From: Trileptium ribeirensis
Taxonomy: Eukaryota > Nematoda > Enoplea > Enoplida > Thoracostomopsidae
Direction of reading: 5' to 3'
Length of the DNA stretch: 64,000 nt
Assembly: GCA_030248225.1 (NCBI GenBank)
Contig: JASANE010019514.1
Location: forward strand, 1 to 64,000
Made by a program: the position numbers and the translations under genes. The notes under the pieces are model-generated. The model was not told the DNA's origin and did no database searches. It worked only from the letters and a program-made list of their open reading frames with translations. Shown here piece by piece: positions 12,701 to 24,700 of this stretch; position 1 is the stretch's first letter, and each line of letters opens with the position of its first letter.

Positions 12701-15700
12701 TATTAATGCATGCATTATATAGTTATACAATGGACCAATCAGCTATATTTAGCACTAATCATTTCATATTTCAGAATTTAAAGACTTAGGGTTCCTTGTT
12801 ATAGCATAAGAATTTAATACGGACAAATTCGTAATTATACATGAAAAGGAACCATCATATTTTTGTTTTTGTAGCCTTTTAACTAAACAGTTCATATGTG
12901 CTAAACTTTGTGTTTTTTGAAATTTCACTGTGTTTACAAAAAAAATACAAAAAACCATGTGTCTAGTTCTAATTAGTTATAGAACAACACAATAACATCA
13001 ACAATATTATTTTCAGAATTGGGTAAACGTAAGTCTTCCGTTTGCTGTGGCCGAAAAATTGTGGAACCTTATTGTAAAGGCACATGCAGGGAAAGGTGCA
13101 ATACATAGCAAAGGTTTGTTTTAAATATTGTTAAATGAACTGTATTTTGTTTTGAATGAATCTATTGTTGTTTTACTAGCACAATTAGTATGATATTTTG
13201 ATTGCGCTTACAGAAATGAATTGAATTTTATGTCATCTTATAATAAGATGCCGAAATGAATCGAACTAAGTTGGCACACCAAGGGTACGATAAATTGTGG
13301 CTGTATAGACGGTAGCCACGAACCCCTGGTTCGAATACCTTCACGAGAAGACACAATATATATATAGTTCTGTAGCTTTAATGAAGGGTTAGAACTATAA
13401 AGGATTTTTGGACCTATTACCCAGTAGGTAGGTTTACAATTTTGGTATTAATCAATAGGTCTCGTGCAAAGGAGTCGAACGGCCTCCGGATCCGGTCACC
13501 GGTTGCTGAGATGCTGGAGAACCGCATGTTCAAGAAATTAATCATTAGGCTTACAATCATCAGATTCTTTAACGTGTCAACGATATTGTCCAGTACACCT
13601 GGGCCAGTGTCTGTGGTGAATTTCGTGGTTTTTCGATATTCCCCTAGGATACCCGGAATCTCCCAAATCGCCACTTTTTGTCAAATCCAGGTGTTCAAAC
13701 TTAGTGAAAGTTGGGTACTGTAGTGACTTAATGAGCACTATTTCGACTACCTACGGATCAGGGAATATAACAGGAACCGGAACCGTTCATGTAAACCGGA
13801 TCCGGAACCGGAAACTAGTCTTCGAAAGTTATATTATAGTAAAACGGATTAAGGAAGAAATGAAGCTATAGTGGATTTAAAATGTATTAAAAATAACTTT
13901 TACGTTAAACTTAATGTATTGCGATGGCATTATTGCCTTTCTGAAACTTTAAACATGCCGAGGAAGCTAATAATGCTTATTTATCGATCAATATGCTGGT
14001 TTTTGGACACAGCAAAAAATTGTCTTCCACTATACGCCCTTGCGTATGCTGCGTCAAATTAAATCTACTTATAACGCATGGAGCTTAGAATAAACACTTT
14101 CGCCCTGTCTCTAGTCGCTTCCCTTTACTGCACATACGTTTGTTACATGTTGTTCTGTAGAAAACTTGAAATTATTGGTTTATGTGGTTCTAAGAGAAAA
14201 TAATGATGGAAATTTTTGATCAGTGGTCAGAGACACTGTGTAGGCTAGTGTTGGGCAAACAATGCCCGTCAGTTAGATCATAATGATAACTTTTTAATCA
14301 GAATGCTATAAATGAGACAAACTGTGATACTGCTGGCACAGTTCAAAAATACAGTTCATTGCCAAAAAAGCAGTTTCTGGCTGCGTTTCAGATAACGTTA
14401 CTTTACTTCAATGTAGACTAATTTACAAAGATTACAAGCGCACTGACTGGTGATTGACGCAATTTATTTTAGCCAAGCTTATGTTAAATACTTCTACGTA
14501 ATCTATACTCTGCTACCAAGTTGGACCGGTTTAATTCGAACATACCCGAAGACTTCTGAATGTGTAAAATAGCTGCTACAGTTGTCGACCTGGCTTTGTT
14601 TTGTTAACAACCTCCTGCAGGTTAAGCTGAATATTTCTTACTGAAATTATGCGCCCTGCTTACGTTTCACACGGCAAGTTGCTGAATTTATCTTTTCTTT
14701 TGCTTGGTTGTATTGGAACTTGATCATTCTATATATGGGCCGTCTATATGTATAATACATATGTTTGGGCCACAGATAAGCAAAAATATGGAAAATTTCA
14801 AACAAAATTTTTTAAACCGGCATTCCGGTTCCGGTATGGTTTTTGCTCTTTGCCGGGGCCGTAAACGGAACACGATTTTCGCTGGAACCGGAAATCTGGT
14901 TACTTCCTGCAACGGATCTTGCGATACCTCTAAAATGGGGCTAACGAATGTTTTGGGCGTCCAACAGTTTGATTGTTCGTATCTGACTCGCCTAAAGTAC
15001 GATTCAATCCGTTATAAGTAAATTAATTCAAATTGGGCACTCTAATGACATTGTGAGTACCATTTTGACTACCACAGGACCTTTCTAGTACCCGAAAAAT
15101 TTGGCTAATGGCTTTTCTGGGCGTCCTAAAAGTAGATGTTTGTATCTGACTCTCCCAGAGTGCCCGTTAGATATGTTTAAAGTGAATTTATTCAAATTTG
15201 GCAGACTTTGTGGACAGTATTTTGACTTTCTAAAGACCTGATTTTTCGTATCTGGCTCATCCAAAGTACGACTTAGGACCGTTAAAAAGTACATTTGATC
15301 AAATTGTATATATATAATTATTGGGATACCAAACAGCTTATGGTCGTTGGTGTTGATTTCACTGCAAACAATTTAGTAAACATCAGTCATACATTTATTA
15401 CACCAATCCTAATAAGGCTCTGGCTTTATTAGACCCGTGATTTTATAAATCAGATGTTTAATAGTAATTTGGTTGTCTTTGGACCAATTGTTACGATGGA
15501 CATTGATAGATTTATCTTTGGCTCATTATATACCTACTATTTTTATACACGCGTCACATGTTTATATATTTTTAGTTCAAGCCCATATAGTCGGTTCTTC
15601 TAAGAATACCAAGTAACGTGTAATACTGCCGTAGATCTTATTGAATTCTGAGTGAGTGAGTGAGTGAAACGAGCGAAGCGAAGAATTCTTACTAGCCAGC

Positions 15701-18700
15701 AGTGTGAAATTTGGCAGCGTATGTTTGTGGGTTTTTCGGGTGACATGCGTAACTCAACTTCTGATAGGCAGATCTGGTCGTGCGATACCTCATTCGAAAG
15801 CTTGAAATCTCTATTTGTGCCCTTTAGTTAGACGCAAAAACCAATTTCAACTCCTTGCCTCTCAAAAGGGGGTCCGACAGGGCCCAGGTAGGGTCCCTAT
15901 GGATCCCACCAAAACGCGTTATGAGTCATATCTCGACAATCACCGGTGCGATCTGGCCACATTTGGGATCATTTTGTTCAGAAAATTTAGCTCTATAAAG
16001 CTATATAGGTGTTGTTGTTGCCGAGGTCACCTACGCTCCAGGCTTGGGTCAAAATATGTTTTAGAATGGACCTTGTGACCCTCGAAAACACCAAATTGGT
16101 AATATCTCCTTAGCCGTTGGACCGATTCGGGTAAGATTGGGCTCATTTTGTTGAGCTTTGCTTTAAATGGGTATATATGCTACGTTGCTATTGACCTCAC
16201 CTGTCGAACAGGATTGGGTTAAGGTGGGTTGTAAATGGGCCTTTGGGGCCCCCAAAACATCAAATTACCATATCATCTCAACCACTGGTGCGATTCAGCA
16301 AAGCTGTAAATAGCTATATACGCTGAGTTCCTATTGACCTCACCTGTCGAACAGGGTTGGGTTAAGGTGGTTTGTAAATGGGCCTTTGGGGCCCCCAAAA
16401 CATCAAATTACCATATCACCTCAACCACTGGAGCGATTCGGCAAAGCTCTAAATAGCTATATACGCTATGTTACTATTGACCTCACCTGTCGAGCAGGGT
16501 TGAGTCAAAATGGGTTTTAGAATGGACCCTTGGGATCCCGGAAACACCAAATTGGTCATATCTCCTCAACCATTGGACCGCAAAGTTAAAGTAGCACTCA
16601 CTCGTTAAGCGGTGCAACAAACCTTGTTTTGTTATTATAGCGATTGAATGAAAATTACGGTTTCCCGTAAAGGGTTCAACGTTTTGCTTGGTTTTGATAT
16701 TTAGCGAGTGAAATAATTAGCAGAGTGCATGAGAAAATACTGTAAAAAATCTCACAGGGTTGTATATAATGGTCTGCTTGTTTTCGATGTTTTAGTGAAT
16801 GATATAACAAAATGCATTATTATGACTGAAAATGAATTTTTCGTTTTATAACAAACGCAAAAAATTTGAGCAGGCAAATATGATTTTCAAGCTGATTTTT
16901 ACTATAGTATTAAAATATAGTTTTCAAGGGTTACCAGGGGCTCCTTTTTCCAATTACCGTTGAGGGAATTTTTTCAGAACTTGTAAACAATTTCTCTCTG
17001 TGCGTTGTGAATACATGTAGTAGAAAGTCGTATCGGCGCGAGCTGCTTTCCTGGACATTAAGGACGGCCGAGACTTTTGGCCCTACTTGTGAATTATTAA
17101 GGTGGTAATAATACTTTTTTTTATCTAATCACTATAACATAATGTCCCCCGTACTTCATAACTTTGGCAACTCACGTTGTCAAGAGGCCTCTCACAAAAT
17201 ATAAATACTATGGAACAGGGTCTTCGTCGCGGGGTTTACAAAGTTTAGGGAACCCCTCAAGCCACATAGATTAGAGGGTGCAACGCACCGTACTAGCGAC
17301 GGCCTTAGTTATATCTTCCATAACTAACATTAATGGCAAAACGTGACGGTATTTCCTTTTTTCGCCTTGATGAAATTACTGCTTCATAGAACTCTATATC
17401 CGAGTAGTTGAATCAGGTAAACATCTTTATTTTGGGCTTATAATTTGTATATTTTTATCTGTTTGGGGGTTCAACAGCGCGTTAAGATTTTCAATTGTGG
17501 CACGAAAATTGTCATTTTGAACAACGCAATTTTTGATACTTTTCAATTTATGCATTATTACACAAGGCTGGAATGAGTCTGTAGATCTTAGATAGCTGCT
17601 GTGTAAAACGACAACAGCAACAAAGTCTCTGTAATTGGATCTCGCTTTTGTAGAGATTACTACTTAAATAACATTTATATTTGATTCTAGAATTTATAAA
17701 GATAATCGAAGGAGTTGTCAAAATATCGGATGTAACGGATAAAGCGGATTTATTATATTATGTCGCTTGTGATTCAACTCACAATGTTACATTCCAGTCA
17801 CTTAGGGAAGTAAGTTCTGACCACGCATGTTAATTTTTGCCAATACGTTCTGCTTTTAAAAAATTCTTTCAGCAACGATGTGATTAGACTGCATAACTGC
17901 AGCGGCTGATCGAGATCTGTAACAATCATATATATTACCCAGGGAGTAACCGAAATTCCGGTTCCGCCGAAAATCGTGTTTTGGTTGCGGTTCCGGCAAA
18001 GGGCAAAAACCATATCGGAACCGGAAATCCGGCTTAAAATTTTTGTTCGAAATTTTCCACATTTTTGCTTCATCTGTGGTCCAGACATGTATTATACATA
18101 TATACGGTCGGCCCACAGGCCCATATATAGAATGATCAAGTTCCAACCAAGCAAATGAACAGATTAATTCAGCATTTGCCGTCTTAAGCGTAAGTATGCC
18201 GCATAATTTAAGTGGAATTTTTCGTCTTAACCAGCAGGAGTTTGTTAACAAAACGAAGCCAGGTCGTTACTTGTAACAGCTATTTTACACGTTCAGAAGT
18301 CTGCGTGGTATGTTCGAATTAAACCGGTCCAACTCGGCAACAGAGTATGGATTACGTAGAAGTACTTAGCCTTAACCTTGGCTAACATAAATTGCGTCAA
18401 GCACCAGCCAGTGCGCTTGTAAACTTTGTAAATCTGTCTTGAAGTAAATTAACGTTATCTGCAACGCAGATGACAAACTGCTTTCTTGGCAATGAGTTGT
18501 ATTTTTTGAACTGTGCGAGCAGTATCACAGTTTGTCTCATGTATAGCATTGTGATTAGAAAGTTATCATTATTATCTAACTGAGGGACACTGTTTGCCCA
18601 ACACTAGCCTAAACAGTGTCTCTGACCACTATTTCAGAAAATTATCTTCTATTATTTCTCTTAGAATCATATAAACCAATAATTTCTAAGTATCCTACAG

Positions 18701-21700
18701 AACAACATGTAACAAACGTATGTTTAGTAAAGGGAGGCGACTGGAGACAGGGCGGAAGTGTTTAATCTACGCTCCATGCGTTGTAAGCACATTGAATTTG
18801 ACGCAGTATACGCTAGGGCGTATAGTGGAAGACATTTTTGCTCTGTATTCAAAAATCGACATATTGATCGATAAATAAACATTAGCTTCCTCAACATGTT
18901 TAAAGTTAGAGAAAGAGAAAGGCAATGATGCATCGCAATACATTAAGTTTAACGTAAAATTTATTTTTTATATATTTTAAATCCACTATACCTTCATTTC
19001 TTCCTTCATCCGTTTTAGTATGTATAAGTTTCGAAGACCAGGTTCCAGTTCCGAATCCTGTTTGAATAAACGGTTCCGGTTATTCGCTGATATTACCTAA
19101 TGGCATATAGCCATTATATGCTGAAAACCTGTGTTGCCAGGAGGTGGGGGTTAGGGTAAGGGGCAGTCTGTCGAAATTCGACATGGACAGGTCATTTGAA
19201 TATATATTAACAGCTTGTGTACTTGAGCATTGTATGTATGTGCTCGATTTTTCGCATTGAGATATTTATCTAGGAACTTATTAGCGATTACGATGTTGTA
19301 TGGCATTAGATATAATATCGTAGTCATATTTTAACATGTTTCTGCTATATTATGTTTAATATTTTGTTGTGGTATTATTGATTAGTAACTTGTCTTATCG
19401 CCAGGTTCATGAATACAGAATGTTGAATATGTAATTTAGAGCGATGTACAGAGCTATGTCTAGCGGCAGCTAACAAAATGAGCCAAACTTTAGTCGTGTT
19501 GCTTGGAGGAGATATACCTGTTATTGCGTATCTAGCGACTCATGATGACAAGATGAACTACCCCGGAAAATGAGACCAAAACACCCGTATTGCAGGGAAT
19601 AACCGGAACCGAAATTTACCGGCACCGTAACCAGCAACCGCAAACGTCCATTTAAACCTGATCCGGAAAATTTATATATAGTAAAACAGATGATGGAAGA
19701 AATGAAGGTATAGTGGATTTAAAATGCATTAAAAATAACTTTTACATAAACTTAATGTATTGCGATGGTATTATTGCTTTTCTGAAACTTTAAAGACTGA
19801 GGAAGCTAATAATATTTATTTATCGATCAAATATGTCGGTTTTTGGACATTCAGAGCACAAAATGTCTTCCACTATACACCATTGCATATACTGCGTCAA
19901 ATCGATTGTGCTTACAAACCTTGGAGCGTAGAATACATACGTTCGCTCTGTCTCCAGTCGCAACCCTTTACTACACATACGTTTGTTGCATGTTGTTCTG
20001 TAGGAAACTTAAAATTATTGGTTTATATGATTCTAAGAGAAAATAATAGAAGGTAATTTTCTGATCAATGGTCAGAGACACTGTCTAGGCTAGCGTTGGA
20101 CAAACAGTGCCCTTCAGTTAGATCATAATGATGATAACTTTCTAATCAGAATGCTATAAATGAGACACACTGTGATACTGCTCGCACAGTTTCAATAAAT
20201 ACAGTTCATTGCCAAGAAAGCTGTTTCTAGCTGCGTTGCAGATAATGTTAGTTTACTTCAATTTAGACTGATTTACCAAGTTTACAAGCGCACTGGCGGG
20301 TGCTTGACGCAATTTATGTTAACCAAGCATACCCTAAGTACTTCTGCGTAAGCCATATTTTGTTACCAAGTTGGACCGGTTTAATTCAAACGTATCCCAC
20401 AGATTTCTGGATGTGTAAAATAGCTGCTACAAGCATCGACCTGGCTTTGATTTAACAAACTCCTGCAGGTTATTATGAAAAATTCCTGCTCAAATTATAT
20501 GCCCTACTTACGTTTCACACGGCAAATTGCTTAATTATTAATCTTTTATTTTGCTTAATTGTATTGGAGCTTGACCATTGTATAATATATATTACATATG
20601 TTTGGATTACAGGATGAAGCAAAAAACGTGGAAAATTTCAAACAAATTTTTTAAACCGGAATTCCGGTTCCGGTATGGTTTTTGCCCTTTGCCGGAACCG
20701 CAACCGGAACACGATTTTCGCCGGAACCGGAATTCCGGTTACTCCCTGCCGTATAGGTAGAGTGGATGCGAACATAATTTCTGCTTTCCTTACGTGTGCA
20801 CAGCCTTCTGAAAAGAAGAGGAACTTCGGGGACCCCTTGTTCATTCTCGGGGAAAATTTCGAAGTTGGGGAATAATCTTTGCTTAAAAATGTAAGGTATT
20901 TTCATGTACTTTTTCACTGTTGTACAAGTATTTTCAGGTTATAAAACGACTTTTAGCATAATTAATTTTTTAAAAACATTTAGCATAGCGTAAACATCAA
21001 TTTACAGACATAACAAATTTATATTTAGTTGAGCATGGATGTTTTGGCCTAATGGAGGGGCGAACATGGGGGATTTGGAAAGTGGGGATCCTTTCACACT
21101 CACTGTGGGCAGGCTAGCTGTCGTTATTTATGTATATAGTGAAGCTAAGTTGCAAAATGAGCCCCCTAAAACTCCAATATATCTCGAATGGTTGCAGGGA
21201 TTGCCGCGTTCGTGGGTCTAACGGTCCATTTTCATTCAAATGTTACATCCTGAGAGATCCACGTGGGAAAGTTATGTATATTATAGTCTTTATAGGCTCA
21301 TTTTGCTCTACAAATGGGGCCAGTTTGACTCGCAGACACAATAAATATCATGAGTTTTCAAGCCCTTTCGGTACGCGGCCAGAGCCCTCCTGCCCGCTTT
21401 TTCGGATGAAGATGTTGGAATCAGGCTTTTCGTGAAAATCAATACGGTCAGCCAAAGTTGAGTTGAGTTATGCGTGCCATCCTAAAAACCCAATAACGGA
21501 CATTGTCAAAATTTCATCATTATTCCGGCTAGTAAAAACTCTTCGTTTCACTCTGTTCACTCACTACACCCAGAATTTAGCAACACGACAACAATCTTGT
21601 AACGGCGGCTGTAGGTCTTGATACATTTTGTTTTTGCAATGCATACATTGATACACATTGTGCGGTAACGTGTGTTACTATATAAAAAGCCTGGCTGTTT

Positions 21701-24700
21701 TCAGTGTAAAATGTATCCTAAAGTTGTGTATCACGAATTATTATCATGCAGTCAACGCTATCTCATCGGAATAAGCTTTGCGAGAAACAGGTACACAGTA
21801 GTACTACTGTGACTGAAGCTGAAGGCGTGTCAGTTTAAATATAATTATGTTTGTTCATATAGCATATTCATAATATGTGTAGTCAGTTATGAGTATATTT
21901 ACGTTATGAAGTACTTAGAAGATTTATAATATTATAAATGTTGAGCGGATCGCTGATGAGCTACATCAGTTGTTGTCCTCATTTTTATGTATTGCACGCC
22001 AATATCTTCGCCGAGAACTACGGAATACTTGCCTTCATCTTTTCACCAGCTGTACTGTTTGAAAATAGCAATGTTTTGATTGTGGTTCAATATATGAGTA
22101 TTGTGAGCCCGACTTGTGCCCTCCGACAACGCAAGAACTTTACGATGTGGTTGGGATGGCTGCTGACATTGTAGCCACTACTAGAAATAAGTGCAATTGA
22201 AATTGTATTCGATTAAAATTTTATAACTTATTTGGCTGGGCTAAAATATAGATAGCTCAGATTTGTACAATAGCAATCAAATGAACCGCAATTTCGTTTA
22301 ATTGGTCGATTTTTACTCTTGTTTCTGGTCGTGCCTACGTTTTTGACTGTTATTCGCGCTGCACGTGTCTTGAACTGCCTATGTTTCAGGCATATTTTGA
22401 ATGCTTTTAATTCTAATCTCTTTCTATTATATAATAGATTTCGGATCCATGAATGTTACTTTAAAAGATAATATTAGAATGCTTGAAAGGGCGCAAACGC
22501 GAAAAAATCAGGGAAGTGGACACAGGACGATCGAAAAAATGTTGGGGGCGGAAGGAAAAATTGTACATATTGCAATTGTTGCACGGTTATGTACATACTG
22601 GTTACTATGATTTAGTGAATACATATGCGTGACCAACTTACTAGATTTCTGGGGGATCGACCTACTTATCCTAGGCATATATCTCTACAGACATTCTACA
22701 TAATTGATCAACGGCAAATTTTTTGAGGTCGCCAGACTTATTTCTAAATATATACATACATAATTTATCAAAATTTGCCTTGTTTCTGGGCGGGGCGACG
22801 TATTTGGCCTATTTCTGTGATACTCCGCTCAAGAATACTAGCGTAGCGGTTGGCATATCAAAATCATCCCAAGCACAGAACTGTTGATATGATTCAGCCA
22901 ACGGGCTAGATTTAGCAGACACGAGAGTCATTTCTATCTGTTTCTTTCACTTTGTTGTAGAATTTAACACTAAGATTGTTTCAAAATGGAAGCTGGGCTC
23001 GGACTGGGTCTGATTACGATTTCACTAAGTCTGGAGTAACGGAAACCGGTGTACCTATATACACTAGTATCTCGAAAAGCGAGGTAAAACGGCGCGAGTG
23101 TGGCTACTCTGCGCTTATTGACTGTTTTGTTGTTCCAAATTCAGGTCCCTAAACCCGCTTAATGCACCATGATGGCTATTATACACCGGCAATACGTGAA
23201 TAACAACGCTGCAATCATTTTAGTTATCAGAACGTAGTGAAACGTAGTGGATGATTGTGTGTTGCAGGGGTAAAATCTTTTAAATTCCGTCTGTGTGTGT
23301 GATCGGATCGGCCATAACTCGAGGAGTTAATATTCCATGTACATTCCCGAGGGTTTTTGATTTGGGGTCTGGTTCCGGGGTCAAGAGTCAAGATGTTGGT
23401 TTATGCCCCATTTTACCCTATTGTAGTACCCTTCACGGAAGCAAGGTTATTTTTATCTTAACTTTCGAATTTTTTTCTCTGGATGGTTTTATTTCATTGT
23501 AAAATGATAAATGTCGATGCCTCTTTTTTGTTTTTCGATTAATGCTCCGTTTCTGGATTTATGGGGTTTGATGTACCGGGGTATGGCACCCCAAAGCTTC
23601 CTCGAGCCAAAATTCGAAAATTTGTTATGACGTCTTGGGCGGCTGGTAAGTTTCACCTGGAGGTTTTCGGGCATGGGCAACTCATTACCGGTGCTGGTTT
23701 TGCTCTGTATGACGCCCCATAGTTCGGGGTCAGAGGTAAAAATGATGGTTTTAGTACCCTTCACGGAAGCAAGGTTATTTTTATCTTAACTTTCGAATTT
23801 TTTTCTGTAGTTGGTTTCATTTCATCGTAAAAGGATAAATGCCGATGGCTCTTTTATATATTTCGATAGCGACTCCGGTTCTAGAGTTTTAGGGTTTGAG
23901 GTATGGTGCCCCGTTGGTTCCTCGACCCAAAATTCAAAAATGTGTTCGGACGTCCTGAGCGGCTGAAAAGTTTCACTTGGGGGTTTTGGGGCATGGGAAA
24001 CTTATTGCCGGTGTTGGCATTGTTCCGGTATTATGCACTGGCAATACATGAATAACGACGCTGCAATCATTTTAGTTATCAGAACGTAGTGAAACGTAGT
24101 GGAGATTGTGTGTTGCAGGGGTGAAATCTTTTAAATTCCGTCTGCGTGTGTGTGATCGGCCAGAACTCGGGAACGACTTAACCGATTTTCATTATCTTGG
24201 GCTGCTTCGAACTGGCACAGTCGATTTACCCCGAGGGTTTTTTGATTTGGGGTCTGCTTCCGGGGTCAAGGGTCAAGATATGGGGTTTTTTGCCCCATTT
24301 TACCCTATTGTAGTAATCTTCATGGAAGCAAGGTTATTTTTATCTTAACTTTCGAATTTTTTCTCTTGATGGTTTTATTTCATAGTAAAATGATAAATGC
24401 CGATGATTCCTTTTTGTTTTTCGATTAATACTCCGGTTCTGGATTTTTGGGTTTTGATGCACGGGGGTATGGCACCCCAAAGGTTCCTCGACCCAAAATT
24501 CGAAAATTTGTTATGACGTCTTGGGCGGCTGGTAAGTTTCACCTGGAGGTTTTCGGGCATAGAAAACTCATTGCCGGTGCTGGTTTTGCTCTGTGACCCA
24601 TGGTTCCATGAGTACGGAGGTATGACGCCCCATGGTGCGGGGTCAGAGGTCAAAATGAGGGTTTTTAGTGCCCTTCACGGAAGCAACGTTATGTTTATCT

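Larger units (their letters stand above)
6750..13016. other. MEAK7: MEAK7 intron 1 (6.3 kb)
   Basis: Contains family B copy 2, family A copy 1 and the TAGCCCCC-motif repeats listed separately. 6900-8180 and 9750-13016 hold no supported gene; the short open frames there show no recognisable domain. A GC-rich hairpin lies at about 12147-12181 (GGGGGCCGG/CCGGCTGCCCCC). Confidence 0.7.
13114..17690. other. MEAK7: MEAK7 intron 2 (4.6 kb)
   Basis: Holds hAT-type MITE copy 1 and the 143-bp tandem array. 14920-15640 and 16620-17690 show no supported gene. A GGTTCGAATACC near 13341, with tRNA-like text before it, is too poorly spaced to call. Confidence 0.7.

Noticed and set aside
13260..13360. tRNA gene or SINE near GGTTCGAATACC
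   Set aside because: The B-box match is good but no A box lies at an acceptable distance and no cloverleaf can be drawn.
13871..20917. Short open frames with CCGGAA-encoded peptides in the four family C elements
   Set aside because: They occur on both strands, differ between copies by frameshifts and contain no transposase motif. They are by-products of the repeat.
22438..22577. Candidate MEAK7 exon (peptide with NVTLKDNIRML and EKMLGAEGKI)
   Set aside because: It looked like the region after the EF-hand-like part, but exon 3 (17691-17809) fits that place better and joins exon 4 in phase directly. The donor sites here are weak and the phase at its start does not fit.
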